This document shows positions 18,110 through 26,695 of a stretch of DNA of 64,000 bases, piece by piece; within the stretch, counting starts at the first letter, position 1; every line of letters starts with the position of its first letter. A program made the position numbers and the translations under genes. Origin of the DNA: Austwickia chelonae NBRC 105200 (GTDB lineage: Bacteria > Actinomycetota > Actinomycetes > Actinomycetales > Dermatophilaceae); the NCBI RefSeq assembly GCF_000298175.1, contig NZ_BAGZ01000017.1, positions 1 to 64,000 of the forward strand. Reading direction: 5' to 3'. A model generated the notes under the pieces. That model was not told where the DNA came from, searched no databases, and saw only the letters and a program-made list of their open reading frames with translations.

Positions 18110-19741
18110 ATGGCCCAGACACTGAGGCCCCAGCGAGGGGGCCGATCCGATATGACAGCCGGTGGCGGAAGGCATCGGCAGATCACGCCTACCCTGCGAC
18201 GCAGGCTCACCTTTCCACAGCTCATCGGATACGGGCTCGCCTTCATCGGCCCATCGGCGGCGATCGGTGCCTTCGGCGTGCTCGACTCCAAGTCGGGCGG
18301 GATGGCACCTGTCGCCTACCTGATCGCCACCATCGCGATGTCCTTCACCGCGGCGTCCTACGTCATGATGTCCCGCCAGGTCCCCCGCGCCGGATCGGTC
18401 TTCGCCTACGCGAACGCCGGAATCGGCCCACGAAGCGGATTCCTGGCCGGCTGGATGATCATGCTCGACTACCTGCTGATCCCGGCAGTCGCCTACCTCT
18501 TCTCCGGATTCGCCCTGAACTCGATCATCCCGTCGATACCGATCTGGGCCTGGATCGTCGTGGTCGTGGCCGTCACCACCTCGCTGAACCTCATCGGAGT
18601 CCGCGTCGCCGCACAAGCCGCACTGGTCATGGTGGTCATCTCCACCGTCGTCCTGGCCTTCGTGCTCTTCGGGAGCCTCCTGGTCCTGATCACCAGCGGC
18701 CCGCAACGCCCCTGGACCAGCCCGTTGACCGGCGTCGGCTCCGCCCCGGCCACCGCCGTGATCGGCGCGGTCTCCGTCGCCGCACTCAGCTTCCTGGGCT
18801 TCGACGCCCTGACCACCTTCGTCGAAGAATCCATCGGCGGACGTAAAGCAGTGGCCCGAGCCACCGTGACCTGCCTGATCCTCGCCGGGATCCTCTTCTT
18901 CGTGCAGACCTACGTGGGATCGCTGCTCTCCCCGCCGGCAGCGGCCAGCGCCACCACGGCACCGGACCGGCACGGCGTCGCCTTCTACGAGATGGTCGGC
19001 ACCCAGATCGCGCCCTGGCTGAAGACCCTCCTGGCCCTGACGACAGGGGCCAGCGCGGCCTTCTCCGCGATGGTGGGACAAGCCGCGGCCTCACGGATCC
19101 TGCTCGACATGGGACGTGAACAGGCCCTGCCCAAATTCTTCACGATGGTCTCCCCCCGAGCCGGGGTCCCGGTCAGCGCCACCGCATCGGTCGCCGTGAT
19201 CAACCTGGGCATCGCCTTCTGGGCGTCCATGCAGGCGAACGGACTCGAAGCCCTCGTATCGATCGTGGCCGTAGGCGCACTGGCGGCCTTCGTGCTGGTG
19301 CACCTGTCGGTGATCGGATACTTCTGGACGAAACGCAAGGACGAGAAGGCCTGCCCGCTCCGGCACGGGGCGGTGCCGGGAATCGGCGCGCTGATCCTGC
19401 TGGTCGTCCTCGCCCACACCAGCAGCCTCGCCCTGATGGTCGGCGCCGGCTGGCTGGTCGTCGGCGGGGCCCTGGCCCTGGTGCGGGGTCCGCGTCAGGA
19501 GGACGCGGGTATGCCTCCGAACACCGATGCCTTCCTGCCGCTGGAGGAGGAGACCGGTAGCCAACAGCTGATCGCCGGGGACTTCCCGACGACCGAACCG
19601 GATTATGCCGCGACGGCGACCGGCTATGCCTCGACGGAGAACACACCTGGGTACGCCGAACAGACCCCGGCGGGCTATCCCACACGCCGCCGACCGACGG
19701 ACTCGTCCGACCTGGGACGGTACCGGCCTCCGGCCGGCTGA
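18110..19741 (+). CDS. APC-superfamily amino-acid/amine permease
   Basis: A 543-residue transporter with about twelve membrane helices. The first helix motif LIGYGLAFIGPSAAIGAFGVL and the later EESIGGRKAVARATVTCLI match APC (amino acid-polyamine-organocation) permeases. Substrate cannot be read from the sequence. A strong GAGGAGG site lies before the ATG at 18110. Unusually, the C-terminal 75 residues are hydrophilic and rich in Tyr and Gly/Ala-Tyr repeats (GYASTEN, PGYAEQ, AGYPTRR), a disordered cytoplasmic tail. It has no partner genes; the next gene is convergent. Confidence 0.88.
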   Translation: MAQTLRPQRGGRSDMTAGGGRHRQITPTLRRRLTFPQLIGYGLAFIGPSAAIGAFGVLDSKSGGMAPVAYLIATIAMSFTAASYVMMSRQVPRAGSVFAYANAGIGPRSGFLAGWMIMLDYLLIPAVAYLFSGFALNSIIPSIPIWAWIVVVVAVTTSLNLIGVRVAAQAALVMVVISTVVLAFVLFGSLLVLITSGPQRPWTSPLTGVGSAPATAVIGAVSVAALSFLGFDALTTFVEESIGGRKAVARATVTCLILAGILFFVQTYVGSLLSPPAAASATTAPDRHGVAFYEMVGTQIAPWLKTLLALTTGASAAFSAMVGQAAASRILLDMGREQALPKFFTMVSPRAGVPVSATASVAVINLGIAFWASMQANGLEALVSIVAVGALAAFVLVHLSVIGYFWTKRKDEKACPLRHGAVPGIGALILLVVLAHTSSLALMVGAGWLVVGGALALVRGPRQEDAGMPPNTDAFLPLEEETGSQQLIAGDFPTTEPDYAATATGYASTENTPGYAEQTPAGYPTRRRPTDSSDLGRYRPPAG

Positions 19742-19836
19742 CCCTCGCCCGTGGGGTGGAGCCGGGGACCCCACCCGGAGCCACCCCACGACGGCTTCAC
19801 CCCGTCAACGACGACAGCGGTACGACCTGGGCCGGA

Positions 19837-20739
19837 TCACAGGCACTGCCAGGTGAAGGTGGTGGCCGGCAGGGGGCCGTCGGCCGGGCCCTCACGGAGG
19901 AACCAGTAGAGCATCCCCGAGTCCCCCCAGGTCATCTCGTCGGAGCTGCTCACCTGCAGCAGCAGATGCCAGGCGCGGGACTCCTCCTCGTACTCGGGGG
20001 AGTCGTAGAGCGAGGCGTCGAGCACCGACGCCGCCGCCTCCAATTCGACCGGCCCCTGCAAGGACAGCGGCCACCCCCCGAACCGGTGGTCGGTCTCGGG
20101 CTCCAGCTCCTCCAACGCCTCGCGGAAGTCGTCGTCGTTGACCAGATCCAGCCAGGAGTCGCCGTCGATCTCCCGGTCCGCGAACTCCTGGTAGAGCCGC
20201 GGGTTCTCCGTCTCGGGGAAGGTCGGAGTCATCGTCCCGGTCAAGGACACCTCGGCGTAGACCGTGACTGAGCTGTCGGTGAGAACCCGGTTCGGGCTGT
20301 CGGCCGCGGACTCGGCGACATAGATCACCCGGGCCCCGCGGAGGCTCTCGTGGTCCTCGTAGAAGACCAGTGCTTCCGAGTCCTCCGGGTCGACGTGGTA
20401 GAAGAAGAGCAGACGGCCCTGCTCGGGCAGGTCGAGGCCGGTGCGCAGTCCGTGCTCGGTCAACGCGGACAGGTCGATCTCGGCGATGAAGGACAACGGG
20501 CCGTGCCCTTCCCATTCCGGCCAGGCGATCTCCTCGGACATCCGGGGCAGACCACCGAAGCGGGCCACCACGGTGTCGCCCGGTGCCGCCGGGGACAAGG
20601 ACACCGCCGGGCGGCACATCCGCAACCACGCGTCGGCGACCTCCTCGGGGAGATGATCGTGGGCCACCTGCTTCGCCGTCTCGAAATCAGGGCAGATATC
20701 GGCGAGGGATTCGGGAGAAAAACTGGAATCGAACGACAT
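19837..20739 (-). CDS. DUF1963 (YwqG-like) protein
   Basis: A 300-residue acidic cytoplasmic protein. The DUF1963 pattern is visible: RFGGLPRMSEEIAWPEWEGHGPLSFIAEIDL, LLFFYHVD, and the late HRFGGWPLSLQGPVE and SRAWHLLLQVSS plus GDSGMLYWFL. The molecular function of the family is unknown. The ATG at 20739 begins the conserved part, and an upstream ATG at 20871 would overlap the divergent gene. The two genes start 115 bases apart and probably share a promoter region. Confidence 0.85.
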   Translation of the reverse strand: MSFDSSFSPESLADICPDFETAKQVAHDHLPEEVADAWLRMCRPAVSLSPAAPGDTVVARFGGLPRMSEEIAWPEWEGHGPLSFIAEIDLSALTEHGLRTGLDLPEQGRLLFFYHVDPEDSEALVFYEDHESLRGARVIYVAESAADSPNRVLTDSSVTVYAEVSLTGTMTPTFPETENPRLYQEFADREIDGDSWLDLVNDDDFREALEELEPETDHRFGGWPLSLQGPVELEAAASVLDASLYDSPEYEEESRAWHLLLQVSSSDEMTWGDSGMLYWFLREGPADGPLPATTFTWQCL

Positions 20740-20854
20740 TGCCACAGTCTGGCAGGAGCCTCCGACATCGGGGGGCGACTCCGCGACCGTCGGGCGACCG
20801 ATCTCCCTAGACTGACGCCGTCCGACCCACCCCTCACGAGGAGCTGACCGATCC

Positions 20855-21277
20855 ATGATGCCCAGCAGCACACCCGAGCCCGTCGTCGGCGACCAGCAGC
20901 TGTTGGCCCTGCTGCAGCGAGCCCTCGGCCCGGAGGCCGCCGGTGGCGTCTGGCAGGAGGGCGACCTCTTCGTCGTCGGGGTGAAGGGCCTGGCCCCCGT
21001 CGGAGAGGATAATCCCCCGCAGAATTACACCGCCCGTTTCGAATTCCGCAGGGTCGTCCACTCGGAGGCCGAGCTCGCCGCCGAATCCGAACGGCTCGCC
21101 TCGGTCTTCGGAGACAGCTCGAAGCCCACCTTCATCAACACCTTCGGGGTGGACGTACGCACCGGTGAGATCTTCCTGACGGTGACCGCCGCGACGGACG
21201 ACGTGGTGTCCGCGATCCGGGGCGAGGCACGACTGCCCGTCCGCATCGAGGAAGGTGAAGCCTTCGTCATCGGCTGA
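20855..21277 (+). CDS. Hypothetical protein
   Basis: A 140-residue acidic protein that I do not recognise. It has no signal peptide, membrane helix or cysteine. The body alternates short strands and helices (NYTARFEFRRVVHSEAELAAESERL, KPTFINTFGVDVRTGEIFLTVTAAT), suggesting a compact alpha/beta domain. A GAGGAG site precedes the start; either of two adjacent ATG codons may be used. It is divergent from the DUF1963 gene and followed by a strong terminator. Confidence 0.7.
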   Translation: MMPSSTPEPVVGDQQLLALLQRALGPEAAGGVWQEGDLFVVGVKGLAPVGEDNPPQNYTARFEFRRVVHSEAELAAESERLASVFGDSSKPTFINTFGVDVRTGEIFLTVTAATDDVVSAIRGEARLPVRIEEGEAFVIG

Positions 21278-21329
21278 CCTTAGCGGTCGCGCCGCGCCTC
21301 GAAACCGGCCGACCCCCTGCGCGCACGGG

Positions 21330-21363
21330 AGCGCCCGCACCGCCGTCCGGCGGTGCGGGCGCT
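21330..21363. terminator. Strong 15-bp hairpin between convergent genes
   Basis: AGCGCCCGCACCGCC (21330-21344) pairs perfectly with GGCGGTGCGGGCGCT (21349-21363) around a four-base loop. It lies between the stop at 21277 on the plus strand and the resA stop at 21478 on the minus strand, so it can serve both. Confidence 0.75.
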
Positions 21364-21477
21364 GCATGTCACCCCCAGGGCTGGGGTGTCACGCTGCCGC
21401 GGCATGACCCGTGCCGCAGCGCACCCGACCTGACGGCACCGTCGAGGGGACGGAAGCGGTGCCGGCTGAGAGAGAGG

Positions 21478-22140
21478 TCAGGCGCCGATCTTGGCCAGAC
21501 GTTCCTTGATCTGGTCGTGGCTGAGGATGCCGGAGTCGATGGAACGCACCACACCCTCCTTGTCGATGAACACGTGTGCAGGGACCCCCATGACCCGGTA
21601 CGCCGAGGCGATCCGTGTCTGCGGGTCGGGGACATGAGTGAAGTCGAGCTTCAACCGTTGGGTGAACTCCTTCACCGAGGAGGCCTCTTCGGAGAGATAG
21701 ATCCCGATCACGGCCAGACCGTCCGGTTTCGCCGCGGCATGAGTGGCCTGGACGTCGGGGAACTCCGCCCGGCAGGCCGAACACCAGGAGGCTCCGAAGG
21801 TCAGCCAGACGGGACGTCCGGCATACTGCGACAAGGAGATCTCCTGGCCGTCGGCGGTGGCCGAGGAGAACTCCGGAGCGGGCTCCCCCACCTTGGGCGC
21901 GGGCCCCGATGCGCCGCCCTTGAGCTGCACCGGCGAGAGTTTCTCGGTGCCCTGTGCAGTGGGAGTGCTCGTGTCGCCGGCCGGTCGGTTCACCAGATAG
22001 GCGCCGCCCATCACCAGGACCAAGGTGACCAGGAGCACGCCGATGGTTCCGAAACGGCTGGACCGCAGGCGTGCCCGCCAATCTCCCTGCTCGGGCCCGG
22101 CCTCCGGGCGGCGCACCGCAGCGGTGGTTCGCTCAGGCAT
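21478..22140 (-). CDS. resA: ResA/TlpA-like thiol-disulfide oxidoreductase
   Basis: Membrane-anchored extracytoplasmic thioredoxin of 220 residues that reduces apocytochrome c cysteines before heme attachment. One N-terminal helix (IGVLLVTLVLVMGGAYLV) is followed by the redox motif WCSAC and the conserved VMGVPAHVFID with its cis-proline. The start is the ATG at 22140, overlapping the ccsA stop by eight bases. It is the last gene of the cytochrome c maturation unit, whose client is evidently the NrfH-NrfA system immediately upstream. Confidence 0.9.
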   Translation of the reverse strand: MPERTTAAVRRPEAGPEQGDWRARLRSSRFGTIGVLLVTLVLVMGGAYLVNRPAGDTSTPTAQGTEKLSPVQLKGGASGPAPKVGEPAPEFSSATADGQEISLSQYAGRPVWLTFGASWCSACRAEFPDVQATHAAAKPDGLAVIGIYLSEEASSVKEFTQRLKLDFTHVPDPQTRIASAYRVMGVPAHVFIDKEGVVRSIDSGILSHDQIKERLAKIGA

Positions 22141-23023
22141 AGGAGTGCAGTCCGCCGAAGAAGAGGTTGCCGAAGTAGGTGAAGAGCACTGCGGCGAAGC
22201 CCAGGACGAGCAGCCAGGCAGCCCGCCGGCCACGCCAGTCGCGGACCACCCGGGCGTGCAGATAAGCGCCGTAGATGAGCCAGGTCACCAAGGCCGAGGT
22301 CTCCTTGGGGTCCCAGCTCCAGTACGCGCCCCACGCGATATTCGCCCACACCGCACCCAGGATGATCATGATGGTCATCAGCGGGTAGGAGATCACCGCG
22401 GCCCGGTACCCCAGCTCGTCGAGCACCGCAGGCTTGGGCATCCCCTTGAAGTGGAACCGCGCGGGCATCAGGTAGAGCACTGCTGCGCAGAAAGCGACCG
22501 CGGCCGCGCCGTAGGACAGCACCGCGGTGGCCACGTGCACGGTGAGCAGGAAGTGGTGCTGCAGAGCGGGGACGAGCGGTTGCACATCGGAGTCGGTCGC
22601 CTGCGCGTACATCAACATGGTGATGGTCACCGGCAGCACCAGCAGGGCCAGTGCGCGGATGCGATAACGCCATTCGAAGTAGACGTAGGCGGCGAGGATG
22701 CCCCAGGCGAAGGAGACGGCGAACTCGTGCTGGTTCGCGAAGGGGCCGTGGCCGGTGGCCATCGCCCGGGTCGCCAGCGCGCCGGTCAGCACCGCCAGGG
22801 CGGCATAGGTCAGGGCGCTGCCGAACCAGCTGATCCCCCGCGTCTTCGGGACGACGACCTCGGCCGTCGACCCGCCGCCGGAGGAGGCCCCCACGACGGC
22901 GGGAATTCGCTCCTCCTCGGGGGCATTCTGACGTCGCATGGCGACGGAGATCACGTCGGCCGCCACCGCCAGGGTGACGAGCAGGGTGGCAGCGACGAGG
23001 AAGTACTGGGAGAGATTGATCAT
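22133..23023 (-). CDS. ccsA: Cytochrome c maturation heme-handling protein CcsA (CcsB/ResC family)
   Basis: Integral membrane protein of 296 residues with about eight helices. The heme-binding WWD-type motif is present as WGAYWSWDPKETSALVTW, with flanking conserved histidines (HHFLLTVHVATA, ANQHEFAVSF). Together with ResB it forms the system II synthase that attaches heme to CxxCH motifs outside the membrane. It overlaps resA and follows resB by 66 bases. Confidence 0.95.
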   Translation of the reverse strand: MINLSQYFLVAATLLVTLAVAADVISVAMRRQNAPEEERIPAVVGASSGGGSTAEVVVPKTRGISWFGSALTYAALAVLTGALATRAMATGHGPFANQHEFAVSFAWGILAAYVYFEWRYRIRALALLVLPVTITMLMYAQATDSDVQPLVPALQHHFLLTVHVATAVLSYGAAAVAFCAAVLYLMPARFHFKGMPKPAVLDELGYRAAVISYPLMTIMIILGAVWANIAWGAYWSWDPKETSALVTWLIYGAYLHARVVRDWRGRRAAWLLVLGFAAVLFTYFGNLFFGGLHSYA

Positions 23024-23089
23024 CGTCGTGTCCTCGTGACAGATGGGCGGATGGAGGTGTTCTCTGCGGTCAGCGGTGCGGTCGTCATC

Positions 23090-24601
23090 TCAGTGTTTCC
23101 GTCGGCGGTCGTAGTCGTCCAGGCTGTTCCCGTCACCGACCGACCTGGGGTCGGCCAGTCGCTGCACGAAACGACGGAACCACCGTTCGTAGGGGGTGTC
23201 CTGCCGTTCCGCCGAGGCGATGCGCAGGTCACTCCCCTTCCCGTCGGGGCCGGGGACGACCCGGACCCAGATGCGGCGGTGGTGCAGGAACATCGTCAGG
23301 ATCAGGCCGAGCACCATCAGTGAGGAGCCGATCCACACCCAGATGGCTCCGGGGTCGCGCACGATCATCAAACCGGTGTACTGGCGTTCTCGTTCGAAGG
23401 TGTAGGACAGCCCCGCGACCTGGGTCTCTTCTCCTTGGGAGACGACCTTGGAAGCCAACGGGCTCTTCTCCGCGTCCCGGTAGATCTCCAGGAGCACCTG
23501 CCCCGCGCCGAGCTGGCGGTCGACGACCCCGGACGCCGCCGCGATGACGTAGAGGGTGAGGTCCTTGCCCTCCAGTTTCACCTTGCCGATGACGCGGCGT
23601 TTGTCCTCGGACTTCCAGGCCAGGGGGATCCCACCGGCGTAGACCTGGGCGCCGTTGGCGTCGGTGACCTTCATGGCGGCGGCGATGCCGTACGAGGCCT
23701 GGTGGATGGAGACACCGTCGTGCCGCAGCGGGGTGTTGACCCGGACGGTCTGCTCGGCGACCTGACGGCCGTCCTTGTACAGGACCAGGTCGGAGTAGTA
23801 GTCGAGCGGACGGCCCTGCTGGGTGTACTTGTCGGTGAAGGACTTGGCCTCGACGGACAGTCCGGTGTCATGGCCGATCTCGGCCGTGGTGCCCACGCCC
23901 ACCGGGAGGCTCGGGTTCTTGAACCCGAAGGTGGTGGTGACGAAGACCCCCAGCAGGATGATCACGAAACTGGCGTGGGCGATCGCGGTGCCGAAGGGAG
24001 CCCACCGGAAGCGGTCGGCGTACAGGTTCAGGCCCGGGCCGCGTTCGTCGTCGATGATCCGGTACCCCTGGGAGCTCAACGCGGTGCGGACGGTCGTGAA
24101 GGTCTCGGCGGGTGCGGTGTCCAGGGCGACGCGTTCGCTCAGCCCGGCGTGCTGGAAGAAACCGTCGCTGACGTGGATGTGCGGGTGGGCCGAACGGCGC
24201 CACAGCTGCGGGACGCGGTGGCAGGTGCACGCGATGATGCTGAGCGCCAGCATCACGGTGACCACTCGGAACCAGATGGAGCTGAAGATGTTGAAGGCTC
24301 CGGTGAAGGCCAGCACCTGGGTCCATCCGCCGTAGCGGGGGCGTACCGATTCCACCCAGGAGTTCCATCCGGAGGGGTCGTCGCGCAGCCCGTCGGGGGC
24401 CTGTTCCAGCAGGGTGCCCATCAGGGTGAGGAAGGCCATCGCGAGGATCAGGCCCAGGCCGGTGGTCTTGTTGTAGAAGAAGGCGTTGACCTTGTGGAAG
24501 ACCTCTCGCAGCGGGATGTCCCCCTGGGTGGCGGTGGGGGCCGCCGGCCCGGACGGGGGTTTCTCGTCGGCGATATCGCGGGGGCGCACGTCTTGGGTCA
24601 T
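23090..24601 (-). CDS. resB: Cytochrome c biogenesis protein ResB
   Basis: System II cytochrome c synthase subunit of 503 residues, partner of CcsA. Membrane helices lie near FYNKTTGLGLILAMAFLTLMGTLLEQ, FRVVTVMLALSIIACT, FGTAIAHASFVIILLGVF, and near the end VWIGSSLMVLGLILTMFLHHRR. A large extracytoplasmic domain lies between the third and fourth helices. The N-terminus begins MTQDVRPRD, 13 bases after the ccdA stop. Confidence 0.94.
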   Translation of the reverse strand: MTQDVRPRDIADEKPPSGPAAPTATQGDIPLREVFHKVNAFFYNKTTGLGLILAMAFLTLMGTLLEQAPDGLRDDPSGWNSWVESVRPRYGGWTQVLAFTGAFNIFSSIWFRVVTVMLALSIIACTCHRVPQLWRRSAHPHIHVSDGFFQHAGLSERVALDTAPAETFTTVRTALSSQGYRIIDDERGPGLNLYADRFRWAPFGTAIAHASFVIILLGVFVTTTFGFKNPSLPVGVGTTAEIGHDTGLSVEAKSFTDKYTQQGRPLDYYSDLVLYKDGRQVAEQTVRVNTPLRHDGVSIHQASYGIAAAMKVTDANGAQVYAGGIPLAWKSEDKRRVIGKVKLEGKDLTLYVIAAASGVVDRQLGAGQVLLEIYRDAEKSPLASKVVSQGEETQVAGLSYTFERERQYTGLMIVRDPGAIWVWIGSSLMVLGLILTMFLHHRRIWVRVVPGPDGKGSDLRIASAERQDTPYERWFRRFVQRLADPRSVGDGNSLDDYDRRRKH

Positions 24602-24614
24602 GAGAGGTCCTCGT

Positions 24615-25319
24615 TCACAGGCCGAAGGTGGGGACGGAGCCGCTCATACGGCTGAAGAGGTTGGTGACCATCAGGAAACCGGTGACGATCAGGAAGGCCC
24701 CGGAGGTCAACGCGATCGCGGTGGTGTGGCGGCGCAGGGCGGTCATCCGTCGGTGGAGGGCATCTGCACCCATCGCGACCAGGACGAAGGGCAGTCCGAG
24801 GCCGAGGCAGTAGGCGACGAGGAGCAGTGCGCCTTCGCCGACGGTCGAGCTCACCGAGGCCAGGCCGATGACTCCGCCGAGGATCGGCCCGATGCACGGT
24901 GTCCATCCGGCGCCGAAGGCGAGTCCGAGCAGCCCGGAGCGGCGCAGGGTCGGCCGGCCTCCGGCGCCGGGGGCTCCGATCGGTCGGGTGGTGCGGTAGA
25001 GCACCGAGAGTTCGATGAGTCCGGCCACGTGCAGGCCCATCACGATGAGTACGGCTCCGCCGGCGATGCGCAGCAGGTCGCGGTAGTCGCTCAGGGCGTA
25101 TCCGACGAGCCCGATCGAGGCCCACAGGGTGATGAACACCGCGCTGAATCCGCCGACGAAGGCGCAGGCCTGGAGGAGGGTGGCACGTCGGGAGGTCGGT
25201 TGCCCGTCCTGTCCGCCGACCATGTAGCCCACGTAGACCGGCACGATCGGCAGGAAGCACGGTGAGACGAAGGAGACGATGCCGGCGAGAACTGCCAGGG
25301 GCAGGGTCACTCCGGTCAT
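24615..25319 (-). CDS. ccdA: CcdA-type thiol-disulfide transporter
   Basis: Membrane protein of 234 residues with six helices that carries reducing equivalents from cytoplasmic thioredoxin to ResA. The motif SFVSPCFLPIVPVYVGYMVG and the second Cys in FGAGWTPCIGPILGG form the redox pair. The start at 25319 begins MTGVTLPLAVLAGIVSFVSPC, as expected. It is the second gene of the maturation unit, between the TPR gene and resB. Confidence 0.94.
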   Translation of the reverse strand: MTGVTLPLAVLAGIVSFVSPCFLPIVPVYVGYMVGGQDGQPTSRRATLLQACAFVGGFSAVFITLWASIGLVGYALSDYRDLLRIAGGAVLIVMGLHVAGLIELSVLYRTTRPIGAPGAGGRPTLRRSGLLGLAFGAGWTPCIGPILGGVIGLASVSSTVGEGALLLVAYCLGLGLPFVLVAMGADALHRRMTALRRHTTAIALTSGAFLIVTGFLMVTNLFSRMSGSVPTFGL

Positions 25320-25360
25320 GGTGTTCTCCTCTCTCTGTGTGTGTCAGCCGGGGGCCGGGG

Positions 25361-26410
25361 TCATTTGGCGGCGGGTGCCTGGGTGGTGGGCGCGGCCGAG
25401 GTGGGGGCCCCGGAGGCGGCGCCGCCGGGGGTTTTGGCCCCGTGTCCACCCATCCGGTTCATGTGGCTGGAGACGTTCTTGGCCAGGGGTGAGTTCGGGT
25501 CGAGTTCGACGACCTTGGCCCATTCGGCCCGGGCCTTCTCGACGTCCGGCGGGTTGGCGGAGAAGTGCAGCACGCCGAGGTTGTAGTAGGCCTCGACCTG
25601 TGTGGGGTCGAGTTCGATGACCTTCGTCCATTCGGTTTCTGCGCGGGTGGCGTCGCCGGAGTTGGCCAGGCAGGCGGCCAGGACGAGCCGGGAGCTGATG
25701 TCGGCGGGCTGGATGTCGACGACTTTCTGCTGCCATTCGGCGGCCTTGGCGAATTCTCCTGCGCCGTAGTACTGGTCGGTCAGGCCGCGGAGTGCGGTGA
25801 CATCTTTCGGGTCGGCCTTCGTCTTCTCGGTGAGTTCCTTGACCTTCGACTCGTCCACGGGGCGTACCGAACTGGTGGGCTTTGCCGGGGAGGCCGTGTT
25901 GCTGACCGGGCGGCCGGCCTGGTAGACGCCGTAGACGACTCCGACGATGAGCATCAGTACGAGTACGGGGACGAGCACGGAGGCCCGTTGACGGGGGCGG
26001 TCCTGGGCGGCGGCTGCTGCCTCGGGGGTGACCACGGCCCGTCGACGGCCGGTGTGGGTCGCGGCCGGCGCCCGAGGGGGTGCAGCGGCCGGGGGCGGCT
26101 CCTCCTCGAGGAAGTCGAGATCATCGAAATGGTCGGAGAGTGACTTCTCGGCCACCTTCGACGTGGCGGTGGAGGCGTCCGGTGAGGTGGTTGCGTCCGG
26201 GGTGCGACGGGCTTCCTCGACGAGTCGGCGTTGGCTCTCGGCCCAGCCGTCGAGCTCCGGGGGAGCGCTGGCGAGAAAGTCCTTCAAATGCTGGTGGGTG
26301 CGTTTCACCGTGGCTTCGTCGGCGTCCTCGGGCAGCCCGAGATGGTGTGCCAAAGTGCCCTGCGGGTGTGCTCCCGTCGGGTCGACGGGGTTGACTCGAC
26401 GCCCACTCAT
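25361..26410 (-). CDS. TPR protein, CcmI/CycH-like, first gene of the cytochrome c maturation unit
   Basis: A 349-residue protein. The N-terminal part is cytoplasmic and charged, with a J-domain-like helix pair (HHLGLPEDADEATVKRTHQHLKDFL). A single membrane helix (VLVPVLVLMLIVGVVYGVYQAG) precedes three tetratricopeptide repeats, for example AEWQQKVVDIQPADISSRLVLA and AEAYYNLGVLHFSANP-like units, and a Pro/Ala tail. Such topology fits an apocytochrome c chaperone comparable to the TPR part of CcmI, which is inferred from context. It leads the unit TPR-ccdA-resB-ccsA-resA. Confidence 0.75.
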   Translation of the reverse strand: MSGRRVNPVDPTGAHPQGTLAHHLGLPEDADEATVKRTHQHLKDFLASAPPELDGWAESQRRLVEEARRTPDATTSPDASTATSKVAEKSLSDHFDDLDFLEEEPPPAAAPPRAPAATHTGRRRAVVTPEAAAAAQDRPRQRASVLVPVLVLMLIVGVVYGVYQAGRPVSNTASPAKPTSSVRPVDESKVKELTEKTKADPKDVTALRGLTDQYYGAGEFAKAAEWQQKVVDIQPADISSRLVLAACLANSGDATRAETEWTKVIELDPTQVEAYYNLGVLHFSANPPDVEKARAEWAKVVELDPNSPLAKNVSSHMNRMGGHGAKTPGGAASGAPTSAAPTTQAPAAK

Positions 26411-26535
26411 CGGGACTCCTGCTGCTGCTCCGGTGGCCTGGTCGCCACTTCCTCTTTATTCCTTCTCATCCTCCCCGGGAGTTCGCCGGTGATGCCATCC
26501 GCCGCCCGGCACGTTTCGGGTAGATCGGGCGTGCC

Positions 26536-26576
26536 ATGGATATAGCTGATGCGCCGATGGATATAGGCGCGCCTAT
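26536..26576. promoter_or_regulatory. Phased direct repeats and palindrome upstream of the cytochrome c maturation unit
   Basis: ATGGATATAG occurs at 26536-26545 and 26557-26566, exactly 21 bases apart (two helical turns). The second copy runs into the perfect 14-base palindrome ATAGGCGCGCCTAT (26563-26576). The site is about 130 bases upstream of the TPR gene and downstream of the nrfA terminator, so it is placed to regulate the maturation genes. Confidence 0.4.
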
Positions 26577-26617
26577 GCCTGTCGGGAGGCGGAGCCGCAC
26601 ACCGGGTGGCAGGACGA

Positions 26618-26656
26618 CGGACGGGGGATGCCACCAGCGGTGGCATCCCCCGTCCG
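26618..26656 (-). terminator. 18-bp hairpin downstream of nrfA
   Basis: Bases 26618-26635 pair perfectly with 26639-26656 around a three-base loop (AGC); the stem contains GGGGGATGCCACC. It lies 40 bases after the nrfA stop and separates nrfHA from the cytochrome maturation genes. Confidence 0.8.
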
Positions 26657-26695
26657 GGAGAGAAGCAGGCGTCGGGCCTGTCCGGGTTCCTCCGA

